A stretch of DNA of 64,000 nt from Mycolicibacterium bacteremicum. Lineage in GTDB: Bacteria > Actinomycetota > Actinomycetes > Mycobacteriales > Mycobacteriaceae. Made by a program: the position numbers and the translations under genes. The stretch is taken from NCBI RefSeq assembly GCF_002086115.1, contig NZ_MVHJ01000005.1:186001-250000 (forward strand), in the 5' to 3' direction. Each line of letters opens with the position of its first letter. Within the stretch, counting starts at the first letter, position 1. The notes beneath the pieces were generated by a model. It saw nothing but the letters and a program-made list of their open reading frames with translations. It was not told the origin of the DNA and did no database searches. Of this stretch, positions 53,087 through 61,252 are shown piece after piece.

Positions 53087-53103
53087 ATATCTAAGTTAGA
53101 TAT
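53087..53103. promoter_or_regulatory. Perfect 17-bp palindrome upstream of FadE pair
   Basis: ATATCTAAGTTAGATAT has perfect 8-bp arms around one centre base, 24 bp before the FadE ATG. It shares the core TAAGTTA with the TetR-linked palindrome at 3021-3037. It is a strong candidate operator, probably overlapping the -10 of the FadE promoter. Confidence 0.65.
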
Positions 53104-53126
53104 CCGGACGGAAAGGGGCAGACGGC

Positions 53127-54359
53127 ATGGACCTGAGCTGGTCGGAGGCGGACATCGCCTTCCGTGACGAGGTCCGCCAGTTCATGGCGGACCGGATGAC
53201 CCCGGAAATACAGCGCGCCGGCCGCCTGATGACCAGCGTCTACAGCGATCACGAGGCCAGCCTGGCGTGGCAGGCGATCCTGCACGAGCGCGGCTGGGCG
53301 GCCCCGGCATGGCCGGTGGAGTACGGCGGATGCGACTGGAGCCTGACCCAGCACTACATCTTCAGCCGGGAGTCCCAACTGGCCGGCGCGCCGTCACTGT
53401 CCCCGATGGGCATCCGCATGGTCGCCCACGCCATCGTGAAGTTCGGCACACCGGAGCAGAAGGACTATTTCCTGCCCCGCATCCTCACCGCCGAGGTGTT
53501 CTTCTGCCAGGGTTACTCTGAACCCGAGGCCGGGTCCGACCTGGCGGCGCTGTCCATGGCGGCGGTCTCCGACGGTGACGATCTGATCTGCACCGGCAGC
53601 AAGATCTGGACCACCCACGCCACCGAGGCCAACTGGATGTTCGCCCTCGTCCGCACCTCCCGCACCGGCAAGAAGCAACACGGCATCACCTTTGTCCTGG
53701 TCGACATGAACACCCCGGGCATCGAGGTTCGCCCGCTGGTCATGACGTCCGGCGAGGAGGTGCAGAGCCAGGTCTTCTTCGACGAGGTCCGGGTGCCCAA
53801 GGCCAACGTCATCGGCAACATCGACGAGGGCTGGACCGTGGCCAAGTACCTGCTCGAGTTCGAGCGGGGCGGCGGTGCCACCGCCCCCGCCCTGCAGGTC
53901 ATGGCCGAAGACGTGGCTCGGGTGGCCGCCGAGCAGCCCGCGCCCGGCGGTGGCGTCCTCATCGACGACCCCGCCTTCTCCCGCAAGCTCGCCGATGCCC
54001 GGATCCGCACCGAGGTACTGGAGATCCTGGAGTACCGCGTGCTGGCCGCGCTCGCCGGTGGCGGGCACCCCGGCGCCGCGTCCTCGATGCTCAAGGTCAT
54101 CTCCACCGAACTGAGCCAGACGCTCACCGAACTGGCGATGGAGGCTGCCGGGCCACGTGGGCGGGCATACCAGCCGCATGCCACCTGCCCGGGCGGACCC
54201 ATCGCCGACTTCGAGCCACCCGCCGACGGATACCTCACCGGTGAGCCGTGGCAGGCCGTTGCCCCGTTGCGCTACTTCAACGACCGGGCCGGTTCGATCT
54301 ACGCCGGCAGCAACGAGATCCAGCGCAACATCCTCGCCAAAGCAGAGTTGGGACTGTAG
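53127..54359 (+). CDS. Acyl-CoA dehydrogenase (FadE, first subunit of pair)
   Basis: A 410-residue acyl-CoA dehydrogenase. It has WSEADIAFRDEVRQFMADRM, GYSEPEAGSDLAALSMAAVS (FAD loop), LICTGSKIWTTHATEANWMF and SIYAGSNEIQRNILAKAELG at the C-terminus. The classical catalytic Glu of 'YEGT' is Ala (YAGS), as in many actinobacterial heteromeric FadEs. ATG 53127 is preceded by GGAAAGGGGC. Its stop (TAG 54357-54359) abuts the ATG of the second FadE, so the two should be co-translated as an alpha2beta2 enzyme. The substrate is probably a bulky acyl-CoA. Confidence 0.88.
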   Translation: MDLSWSEADIAFRDEVRQFMADRMTPEIQRAGRLMTSVYSDHEASLAWQAILHERGWAAPAWPVEYGGCDWSLTQHYIFSRESQLAGAPSLSPMGIRMVAHAIVKFGTPEQKDYFLPRILTAEVFFCQGYSEPEAGSDLAALSMAAVSDGDDLICTGSKIWTTHATEANWMFALVRTSRTGKKQHGITFVLVDMNTPGIEVRPLVMTSGEEVQSQVFFDEVRVPKANVIGNIDEGWTVAKYLLEFERGGGATAPALQVMAEDVARVAAEQPAPGGGVLIDDPAFSRKLADARIRTEVLEILEYRVLAALAGGGHPGAASSMLKVISTELSQTLTELAMEAAGPRGRAYQPHATCPGGPIADFEPPADGYLTGEPWQAVAPLRYFNDRAGSIYAGSNEIQRNILAKAELGL

Positions 54360-55475
54360 ATGGACTTCACCCTCACCGACGAGCAGGAACTGCTGCGCGA
54401 CGGCCTCACCAAGTTTCTCGCCACCCGCTACGGCCTCGAATCCAGCCGTGCCGCGGCCAAACTGGGCCCTGGTTGGCAGCCGGAGATATGGCGCTCCTTC
54501 GCCGAGGAGCTCGGCATCCTGGGTGCCGCGATGCCCGAGGAGGTCGGCGGTATCGGCGGCGGGCCGGTCGAGGTGATGGTGATCGCCGAGGCGCTGGGCC
54601 ACGCCCTGGTCGTCGAACCGTACGTCGACACGGTGGTGGTGGCGGGTGGCCTGCTGCAACGGGCCGGCGGTCCGATCGCCGACGCGCTGTCCGAGCAGAT
54701 TGCCGCGGGCACGGCGGTGGTGTCAGTGGCCGCCACCGAGGCGGCCTTCGGCGACCACTGGCAGGACGCCCGCACCACCGCCCGCCCCGACGGCGAGGGT
54801 TGGCTGCTGGACGGGTCCAAGATCACGGTGCTCAACGCGCCGCTGGCCACCCACCTGCTGGTGACCGCGACGACGCAGGCCGGACTCTCGCTGTTCCTGG
54901 TCGATCTGGCGGATCAACCCTCCGGACTGACGATGCACGGGTACCGCACGGTCGATGACCGCCGGGCCGCCGACATCGAGTTCACCGGTGTCCGCGCGGT
55001 GCTGCTGGGCACCGACGGCGCCGCCGGGGAGTCGGTGGAGCAGGCCCGCGACGAGGGCGCCGCCGCGGTCGCCGCCGAGGCGGTGGGCAACATGCGAAAG
55101 GTGCTGGCGGACACCGTCGAATACTGCAAGCAGCGACAGCAGTTCGGCACACCCATCGGCACCTTCCAGGCGTTGCAGCACCGCATGGTGGACATGCACA
55201 TCGAGCTGGAGCAGTCGGTGGCCGCGGTGTATCTCGCGGTGCTGAACCTACAGGCCGAGCCGGCACAACGCGCCCGCGCGGTATCGGCGGCCAAGGCCAC
55301 GGTGGGCCGCGCCGCCCGATTCATCGGCCAGAACGCCGTGCAGTTGCACGGTGGTATGGGCATGACCGAGGAATTGGCGATCGGGCACTACTTCAAGCGG
55401 TTGACCGCTGTGCAGTACGAGTTCGGTTCCACCGACCGGCATCTGGCGCGCTACGCCGAGCTGACCCGCCCCTGA
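54360..55475 (+). CDS. Acyl-CoA dehydrogenase (FadE, second subunit of pair)
   Basis: A 371-residue acyl-CoA dehydrogenase-like protein with DFTLTDEQELLRDGLTKFLA, MPEEVGGIGGGPVEVMVIAE, a degenerate middle domain without TEPxxGSD, and EYCKQRQQFGTPIGTFQALQ and VQLHGGMGMTEELAIGHYFK, the usual arginine-binding and C-terminal helices. This pattern fits the partner subunit in heteromeric FadEs. ATG 54360 directly follows the first subunit's stop. It is convergent with the ferredoxin-FNR gene (7-bp gap). Confidence 0.87.
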   Translation: MDFTLTDEQELLRDGLTKFLATRYGLESSRAAAKLGPGWQPEIWRSFAEELGILGAAMPEEVGGIGGGPVEVMVIAEALGHALVVEPYVDTVVVAGGLLQRAGGPIADALSEQIAAGTAVVSVAATEAAFGDHWQDARTTARPDGEGWLLDGSKITVLNAPLATHLLVTATTQAGLSLFLVDLADQPSGLTMHGYRTVDDRRAADIEFTGVRAVLLGTDGAAGESVEQARDEGAAAVAAEAVGNMRKVLADTVEYCKQRQQFGTPIGTFQALQHRMVDMHIELEQSVAAVYLAVLNLQAEPAQRARAVSAAKATVGRAARFIGQNAVQLHGGMGMTEELAIGHYFKRLTAVQYEFGSTDRHLARYAELTRP

Positions 55476-55482
55476 CCCCGGC

Positions 55483-57054
55483 TCACGTCCAGCCGGCCGC
55501 GCTGCGCATCTCCGGGATGCCGATGAACTTGATCCGCGGCCGGTCGGTCGCCGCGCCGCGTGCCCGTTCGGCGGCGTCGATGGCCCGCCAGCCCGACCAG
55601 TCCACCGGTCGGGTGCCGTTGTTGGAAAGCAGTGCCTGCAGCGAGTCCGCACCGGCCACCTCGCGGGCCAGCGCGCCGGCGCAGTGGTCACGCCACAGGG
55701 TGTCGACGGTCTCCTCGGCGCAGCCGCGGTTGCTGCCGATGACCCCGCGCGGACCACGCTTGATCCAGCCCGTCACGTAACTGCCGGGGCAGTCGCAGAC
55801 GCGGCCGTCCTCGTTGGGCACCACCCCCGCCGCGTCGTCGAAGGGGAGTCCGGGCACCGGTACCCCGCGGTATCCGATCGACCGCAGCACCAGCGATGTC
55901 TCGAGCACCTCGTCGCCGCCCTCGCCGGTGACCCGTAACCCTGTCACATGATCGTCACCGAGAATCTCCACCGGAGACGTCATGAAGCGGAACACAATTC
56001 GTTTGTTACCTGCCGTGGCGGGCCGCGCCGCGAAGTCCCGGGCGATGTCCAGTTTCAGCGTCGCCCACAGATCGGTGTCGTCCGCCGGGTCCGGCAACGG
56101 CCCGTCGATGACGACGTCGACACCGCCGAGGTGTCCCAGCGCCAGGAATTCGCCGACCGAGAAGGCAGCGTCGGCGACACCTCGCCGGCCCAGGATCACC
56201 ACCTCGCGGATAGCGCTGTCCCGCAGAGCCGTCAGCGCATGATCGGCGATATCGGTTCGGCCGAGCGCATCGGGGTCCAGCAGCATCATCCGGGCCGCGT
56301 CGAGGGCGACGTTACCGTTGCCGACGATCACCACCCGCTCGCTGTCCAGCGCGAAACACCGCTCGGCGTGGTCGGGATGGCCGTTGTACCAGCCGACGAA
56401 GTCCGCGGCCGGATGGCTGCCGGGCAGCTGCTCGCCCGGCACGGCGAGGCTGCGGCTGGCGCCTGCCCCGACCGCGTAGATCACCGCATGATGGTGGGCC
56501 AGCAGATCCTCATGGGTCAGGTCGCGGCCGATCTCCACCCCGAGGTGGCAGCCGAACCGCGGGTTGGTGAAGACACGGTCGAAGAGGCCCACCACCGACT
56601 TGCTGTGCTGATGGTCCGGAGCGACGCCGGCCCGGATCAGTCCGAACGGCGTGGGCAGCCGCTCGAACAGGTTGACCCGTACCCCGTCGATGGCGATGAG
56701 TTCGGCGGCGGCGTAACACGCGGCCGGCCCGGCGCCGACGATCGCCACCGTCAGTTCGCCGTCGCCGACCGATCGCGACGGCCGCTGCGGGGTGGTATCC
56801 GGCTGCAGTGGGTGCCGTTCGAAGTAGGCGGCGTTGATCTCGCGGAAGCGCTCCTGAGCGGGCGGTAGATCCTCTTCGTAGTGGATCGCGTCGACCGGGC
56901 ACTCGTCGAAGCAGGCGCCACAGTCGATGCAGGCCTCCGGGTCGATGTAGAGCATGTCGGCCGCCGATGCATCCACCGGCCGGATGCAGTCCACCGGACA
57001 CACGGGCACGCAACTGGCGTCCTTGCAGCAGTTCTGCGTGATCACATATGCCAC
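55483..57054 (-). CDS. fprB: Ferredoxin-NADP reductase with N-terminal ferredoxin (FprB-like)
   Basis: A 523-residue fusion. The N-terminal 7Fe/8Fe ferredoxin domain (residues ~1-70) has CCKDASCVPVCPVDCIRP and ACIDCGACFDECPVDAI as cluster motifs. The reductase part has TVAIVGAGPAACYAAAELIA (FAD), a VVIVGNGNVALDAARMML NADP Rossmann motif, and TGWIKRGPRGVIGSNRGCAE near the end. Mycobacterial FprB has the same plan. It can pass electrons from NADPH through its own clusters to P450 or Rieske-type partners, so it might serve the oxygenases at 6.3 and 11.2 kb, though it lies 45 kb away. GTG 57054 is preferred, with GGGGGAG upstream. Confidence 0.88.
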   Translation of the reverse strand: MAYVITQNCCKDASCVPVCPVDCIRPVDASAADMLYIDPEACIDCGACFDECPVDAIHYEEDLPPAQERFREINAAYFERHPLQPDTTPQRPSRSVGDGELTVAIVGAGPAACYAAAELIAIDGVRVNLFERLPTPFGLIRAGVAPDHQHSKSVVGLFDRVFTNPRFGCHLGVEIGRDLTHEDLLAHHHAVIYAVGAGASRSLAVPGEQLPGSHPAADFVGWYNGHPDHAERCFALDSERVVIVGNGNVALDAARMMLLDPDALGRTDIADHALTALRDSAIREVVILGRRGVADAAFSVGEFLALGHLGGVDVVIDGPLPDPADDTDLWATLKLDIARDFAARPATAGNKRIVFRFMTSPVEILGDDHVTGLRVTGEGGDEVLETSLVLRSIGYRGVPVPGLPFDDAAGVVPNEDGRVCDCPGSYVTGWIKRGPRGVIGSNRGCAEETVDTLWRDHCAGALAREVAGADSLQALLSNNGTRPVDWSGWRAIDAAERARGAATDRPRIKFIGIPEMRSAAGWT

Positions 57055-57070
57055 GGCTCCCCCTCGGCGA

Positions 57071-57092
57071 TTACTGGACAGTTGTCTGGTTA
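57071..57092. promoter_or_regulatory. Imperfect palindrome between FprB-like and TetR genes
   Basis: TTACTGGACAGTTGTCTGGT plus TA is a 22-bp imperfect palindrome (7 of 11 half-positions symmetric; inner GACA-GT-TGTC perfect) in the 148-bp divergent gap. It is a possible operator of the TetR at 57203, with moderate support. Confidence 0.4.
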
Positions 57093-57202
57093 GCGTAGGC
57101 GATACCGCCGACGATTTCACGCCCGTGCAGCCGATCGACGGTGAAATGGCTGTTCAAATAGCTGATGTTGCGCGCTGGACCGCGTAGCGATACCTTGGAC
57201 AC

Positions 57203-57784
57203 ATGTCCAGCCCAGCGGTGGCTGATGTCACCTATCTGCAGGATCAGGAATCCCGGCGCAAGCACACGCACCGGCAGGTGTTCGGTGCCGCGGCGGCGAT
57301 CCTGGCCGCCCGCACCGAAACATCGCTGGCCGAACTGGCCGCGCGGGCACGAATCGCACCGGCCGCCGTGTCGGCGCACTTCCCCACCGTCGACGCGGTC
57401 TTCGCCGAGCTGTACCTGACCCGGTTGCACGACCTGCCGCTCGTGATCGACCCGGCGGCCGGTATGCGGGCCCGGGTCAGCGAACAGCTGCGCGCGATCA
57501 CACTCGTGGTGGCCGATGAGCCGCTGCTCGCCGCGGCATGCGCGCAGGCGCTGCTGCGCGAGGACGACGATGCGGTCGCCGGGGTGCGCGCCCGGGTGGC
57601 CGCCGAGGTGCACCGCCGCACCGCCGCCGCACTCGGCATGGGCGCCTGGCCGGAGGTTCTCGATACCGTGGAGACGCTGTTCTGGGGGGCACTGCTCCAG
57701 GTGCGGGCCCGGGTGATGAGCTACCACGCGATGGCCGACCGGTTGGACACCATGCTGGAACTGGTGCTGCCCGACATCGACTGA
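57203..57784 (+). CDS. TetR family transcriptional regulator
   Basis: A 193-residue TetR. RRKHTHRQVFGAAAAILAAR, TSLAELAARARIAPAAVSAH and FPTVDAVFAELYL form the HTH. The ligand domain is helical, with LFWGALLQVRARVMSYHAM. ATG 57203 is chosen. It is divergent from the FprB-like gene and 24 bp upstream of a FadD gene read in the same direction. It may regulate the FadD, the reductase, or the FadE pair; none is proven. The palindromes at 57071 and 53087 are candidate targets. Confidence 0.85.
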   Translation: MSSPAVADVTYLQDQESRRKHTHRQVFGAAAAILAARTETSLAELAARARIAPAAVSAHFPTVDAVFAELYLTRLHDLPLVIDPAAGMRARVSEQLRAITLVVADEPLLAAACAQALLREDDDAVAGVRARVAAEVHRRTAAALGMGAWPEVLDTVETLFWGALLQVRARVMSYHAMADRLDTMLELVLPDID

Positions 57785-57808
57785 TCCGCGGGCGTAACCT
57801 CACCGGCG

Positions 57809-59242
57809 ATGACCATCGACCTGATCCACGGCCTGGTGACCGCCGCGGCCACCGAGGCTCCCGACCGTGCCGCCGTCATCGGTGCCGACGGCACATCGAT
57901 CAGCTTCGCGCAGTTCGACGTCGAGATCCGGCGCGCCGCAGCGTGGGTCGCCGCCCGCAGCCGACCCGGTGATCGCATCGCGGTGATCGCCGACAACAGT
58001 CCGGACTACGCGCGGCTCTATTACGCCGTCCCACGCAGCGGGCGCATCCTCACGCTGATCAACCAGCGACTGAGCGCCGCAGAGCAACTCGCGGCGCTCG
58101 GCATGGTCGAACCGGCCCTGCTGCTCGGCGATCGGCGCTACCTCGACGATCTTCCCCGTCCCGGCATCGCCTTCGATGATGTTGACTGGCAGCGCTTTCC
58201 GCCGGATGAACCCGGGGAAGCCCCGTCGCCCGACGATCCGGCCTGGCTGCTGTTCACCAGCGGTTCGACCGGCACACCCAAGGGTGTGCTGCACACCCAC
58301 CGGTCGATCACCACGGCGGTGCGCGGCACGGTGGCCGGCCGGGCGGTGCAGCCCGGTGGGGTGTACCTGCTGCCGTTCCCGATGTGCCACATCGCCGGGT
58401 ACAACATGCTGGTACACCACTCCTGCGCCTCGACGGTGTTGCCGGTACCGGCCTTTCGGCCCGAGAGCTTCGTCGCCGCGGTGCACGCCCACCGGGTGAC
58501 ATCCTGCTCGTTGGCCCCGACCATGTTGCACAGCCTGCTGGATCACCTCCGCGACACCGGGCAGTCGCTGCCGACCCTGCGCGATATCGGCTACGGCTCG
58601 GCCGCCATCCCGGCCGATCTGTTGCGCCGCGCCGTCGAAATGCTGGGCGTGGGATTCCATCAGGGCTACGGGATGACCGAAACCGGCGGCAATGTCACCT
58701 TTCTAGGACCGCAGGAGCACCGCAGCGGTGACCCCGCGATCCTGCGCAGCGCGGGCACCCCGCACGCCGAGGTGCAGTGCCGGATCGCCGCCGACGGCGA
58801 GATCCTGGTGCGCGGTGCACAGGTGGCCGCCCGGTACTGGCCGAACACCCCGGTCACCGTGGACGGTTGGCTGCACACCGGCGATGTCGGGGAGATCGGC
58901 GCCGACGGCCGACTGGTGGTCACCGACCGGCTCAAGGACGTCATCATCACCGGAGGCGAGAACGTGTCCTCCCGCGAGGTCGAGGACGTGCTGTCGCTGC
59001 ACCCGGATGTCGGGCAGGTGGCGGTCGTCGGGGTGCCCGATCCCTACTGGGGTGAGGCGATCTGCGCGGTCGTGGTGGCGGCGACCGCGGTGACGGCCGA
59101 GGAGCTGATCGCCCATGTCCGTGGCCGGCTGGCCGCCTTCAAGCGGCCGCGTCATGTGCTGTTCGTCGATGCGCTGCCCCTGACCAGCAACGGGAAGGTG
59201 GCCAAAGACGCTGTGCGTCAACAGGCCCGGGCCACCGTGTGA
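57809..59242 (+). CDS. Acyl-CoA synthetase (FadD family, class I AMP-binding)
   Basis: A 477-residue adenylate-forming ligase. LLFTSGSTGTPKGVLHTH is the P-loop, GYGMTETGGNVTFLG the A5 motif, GWLHTGDVGEIGADGRLVVT the A7, DRLKDVIITGGENVSSREVE the A8, and LTSNGKVAKDAV the C-terminal catalytic Lys. It has the compact standard length of short- or medium-chain/aromatic CoA ligases. ATG 57809 follows the TetR stop by 24 bp, so co-transcription is likely. Its TGA abuts the stop of the convergent DUF2127 gene at 59243 with no gap. Confidence 0.88.
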   Translation: MTIDLIHGLVTAAATEAPDRAAVIGADGTSISFAQFDVEIRRAAAWVAARSRPGDRIAVIADNSPDYARLYYAVPRSGRILTLINQRLSAAEQLAALGMVEPALLLGDRRYLDDLPRPGIAFDDVDWQRFPPDEPGEAPSPDDPAWLLFTSGSTGTPKGVLHTHRSITTAVRGTVAGRAVQPGGVYLLPFPMCHIAGYNMLVHHSCASTVLPVPAFRPESFVAAVHAHRVTSCSLAPTMLHSLLDHLRDTGQSLPTLRDIGYGSAAIPADLLRRAVEMLGVGFHQGYGMTETGGNVTFLGPQEHRSGDPAILRSAGTPHAEVQCRIAADGEILVRGAQVAARYWPNTPVTVDGWLHTGDVGEIGADGRLVVTDRLKDVIITGGENVSSREVEDVLSLHPDVGQVAVVGVPDPYWGEAICAVVVAATAVTAEELIAHVRGRLAAFKRPRHVLFVDALPLTSNGKVAKDAVRQQARATV

Positions 59243-60007
59243 TCAGGGGTGGTTGAGTCCGGCGCGCTCGACGCTGAGCAGGCTCTCGGTGTGATGCTCG
59301 GCGCGGTAGGCCGCACCGCCGCCGTTGAGCCCGAACAGCCGCTTGCTCCACAGCAGCCACACCACCGCGACGATGTTGATCACCACTGCGAGCACCCGCA
59401 GCGCGGTGACCTTCTCGGTCAACTCGTAGACCTCCAGCGGCAGAAAGGCACTCGTCGCGATCACCGCGAAGTATTCGCCCCAGCGCCGCATCGACCACAA
59501 CCCGACCGCCTCGATCAGTTCGATCAGGGCATAGCCGATCAGGCCGACGGCAATCCACAGCAGGGTGGTCTCCGACAGCGTGAAGGCCTCCCCGATGTGC
59601 TGCACGATCTTGGAATCGTCCAGGTTCCAGCCGATCTGGTCGCTGAGCGGTTTGATCAACGGCAGCTCGGCCTCGAACTTCTGCTGGTATTCGGCACGGG
59701 CGCCACGTAGTTTCAGCACCGCGACGGCGGCCAGCAGCACCACCAACGCCCGGATGACGCGTTCGACGGCCAGGACGCGCATCAGGGTGCGGTCGCGCAA
59801 CAACCGGCCGCGCGGTACCTCGGGCGCGGTGTCGGCCGGACCACGACCGCGGGGCGGGCCCACCACGAATGTCTCGCACCGCAGGCACCGCCAGGCCTCG
59901 CCCACCGGGGTGTCCACCCGCAGCCGGTCGCGCAACTCGGGCTCATCGGGCGCGAACGTCGCGTGCCCGTGCAGACCACAGGACCGCAGTGCGAAATCCA
60001 GCCTCAT
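59243..60007 (-). CDS. DUF2127-like membrane protein
   Basis: A 254-residue protein with an N-terminal soluble part holding a possible zinc site (CGLHGH and CLRC, residues ~9-45) and four predicted membrane segments: VIRALVVLLAAVAVL, TLLWIAVGLIGYALIELIEA, YFAVIATSAFLPLEVY and VLAVVINIVAVVWLLW. This is the layout of DUF2127 proteins, whose function is unknown. ATG 60007 starts the reading frame. It is convergent with FadD without a gap and divergent from the siderophore-binding lipoprotein, with 190 bp between. Confidence 0.75.
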   Translation of the reverse strand: MRLDFALRSCGLHGHATFAPDEPELRDRLRVDTPVGEAWRCLRCETFVVGPPRGRGPADTAPEVPRGRLLRDRTLMRVLAVERVIRALVVLLAAVAVLKLRGARAEYQQKFEAELPLIKPLSDQIGWNLDDSKIVQHIGEAFTLSETTLLWIAVGLIGYALIELIEAVGLWSMRRWGEYFAVIATSAFLPLEVYELTEKVTALRVLAVVINIVAVVWLLWSKRLFGLNGGGAAYRAEHHTESLLSVERAGLNHP

Positions 60008-60179
60008 CGCAACCTTTCCGGCACCGGCACGCCGCCGCGGCGCATCCTCGTACGGTCAGCGTACGAGGACGGTGGCAGGGCGTTCGCACGGAAACGACCG
60101 TGTCGGTGAATCAACCAGTCGGACAAGCTGTCCGAGGAACGATCACAGCCGATACGGAAACAGGCATAAACGACGAAAA

Positions 60180-60198
60180 GTAGGTTATCCTACCCTAA
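60180..60198 (+). promoter_or_regulatory. IdeR-type iron box overlapping the fec-like start codon
   Basis: GTAGGTTATCCTACCCTAA matches the IdeR/DtxR consensus TTAGGTTAGSCTAACCTAA at 16 of 19 positions. Its last base is the A of the ATG at 60198. TATCCT (60186-60191) within it is a good -10 for a leaderless transcript. Iron-bound IdeR sitting here would block transcription directly. Confidence 0.8.
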
Positions 60199-61208
60199 TG
60201 TCAGTTCGATTCCTGCGCTCGATCGCCACCCGATCGCGCGGTTCGCTCGCCGTGTGCATCGTCGCGTCTACTCTTGTCACCGGATGCGGCGCCGCGGGCC
60301 CCGACACCGCACAGAACGATGCGAACGCCACGGAACCTGCTGATGCCATTGTCATCTCCCACAAGTTCGGCGAGACCAGACTCGACGAGCAACCACAGCG
60401 AGTGGTCACCGTCGGATGGAATGACCAGGACGATGTATTGGCACTCGGCGTGGTACCTGTAGGCACCAGAAGCTTTTTCGACAACTACAACGATTTCCCC
60501 TGGGTCAAGGAAGCCACCGACGGCAAGGGCGTACCGGTCATCCCCGGAGATGAGATCAACTTCGAGGCCATCGCCAAGGCGAAGCCCGACGTCATCTTCG
60601 CCATCTACGAGACCATCGACCAGAAAACCTACGACCAGTTGTCGCAGATCGCGCCGACCGTCATCCAGTCCGACGAGTATCCCGACGAGGAAACCCCGTG
60701 GGATGTGCAGCTTCTGACCATCGGCAAGGCGCTGGGCAAGGAATCCGAGGCCCAGTCGCTGGTGGATGAGGTCAACACCAGAATCACCGAGACCACAACC
60801 GCCCACCCGGAGTTCGCCGGCAAGACACTCGTCGCCGATTTCACCTCCGAACTGGACTCGCAGTACCTGCTCGGTGAGGGTGACCCGCGCCGCCAGCTGT
60901 TCGACGAGCTCGGATTCACCGCCCAGCCCGACACCGGGGACGTCTCCGATGAGAAACTCTCGCTGCTCGAGGGCGACGTCCTGTTCGTCAATGGCCTCAC
61001 CAAGGAGCAGGTCGCGGGATCACCGGCCTTCAGCCGGCTCGACGTCGTCCGCGAGGATCGCACGCTGTACGCCGGATCGGACTCCGCGCTCAGCGGCGCG
61101 CTGACCTACAGCGGGCCCGACGCACTGCTCTACGCCCTCGACGTGCTCACCCCGCAGTTGAGCAATGCGCTCACCGGCAAGCCGGTCACCGACCTGTCGA
61201 ATTCCTGA
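60198..61208 (+). CDS. Iron-siderophore ABC transporter substrate-binding lipoprotein (FecB-like)
   Basis: A 336-residue secreted lipoprotein. The signal peptide (RFLRSIATRSRGSLAVCIVA) ends in the lipobox VTGC. The mature part has RVVTVGWNDQDDVLALGVVP, IAKAKPDVIFAIYETIDQKT, LLTIGKALGKESEAQSLVDE and a final LDVLTPQLSNALTG, matching periplasmic ferric-siderophore binding proteins (FecB/FhuD class). ATG 60198 gives a proper signal peptide and lies immediately at the iron box, suggesting a leaderless, iron-repressed mRNA. No permease or ATPase gene is adjacent. It probably binds an exogenous or mycobacterial siderophore at the cell envelope. Confidence 0.88.
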   Translation: MSVRFLRSIATRSRGSLAVCIVASTLVTGCGAAGPDTAQNDANATEPADAIVISHKFGETRLDEQPQRVVTVGWNDQDDVLALGVVPVGTRSFFDNYNDFPWVKEATDGKGVPVIPGDEINFEAIAKAKPDVIFAIYETIDQKTYDQLSQIAPTVIQSDEYPDEETPWDVQLLTIGKALGKESEAQSLVDEVNTRITETTTAHPEFAGKTLVADFTSELDSQYLLGEGDPRRQLFDELGFTAQPDTGDVSDEKLSLLEGDVLFVNGLTKEQVAGSPAFSRLDVVREDRTLYAGSDSALSGALTYSGPDALLYALDVLTPQLSNALTGKPVTDLSNS

Positions 61209-61215
61209 CGGGCCG

Positions 61216-61252
61216 CCTGGCCGGGCCACCGCACGAGTCGTGCCCGGTCAGG
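61216..61252. terminator. Bidirectional hairpin between siderophore-binding and MpaB genes
   Basis: Left arm CCTGGCCGGGCCAC (61216-61229) and right arm GTGCCCGGTCAGG (61240-61252) pair over 13 bp with one G-T wobble and one bulged C, around a 10-nt loop. It lies between convergent genes and reaches into the last codon of the MpaB frame. No T tract. Confidence 0.5.

Larger units (their letters stand above)
52811..53126. other. 316-bp intergenic region between FAD protein and FadE genes
   Basis: No gene is supported here; the short open frames on the plus strand lack homology and ribosome sites. It contains the GTAGTCGACTAC palindrome at its left end and a perfect 17-bp palindrome (53087-53103) near the FadE start. 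A small CCCGC-N4-GCGGG hairpin also lies within. The DNA is more AT-rich at both ends. Confidence 0.55.

Noticed and set aside
52845..53099. Short open frames on the plus strand in the 52.8-53.1 kb gap
   Set aside because: Low complexity, no ribosome site, no recognisable domain, and they cross the 53087 palindrome.
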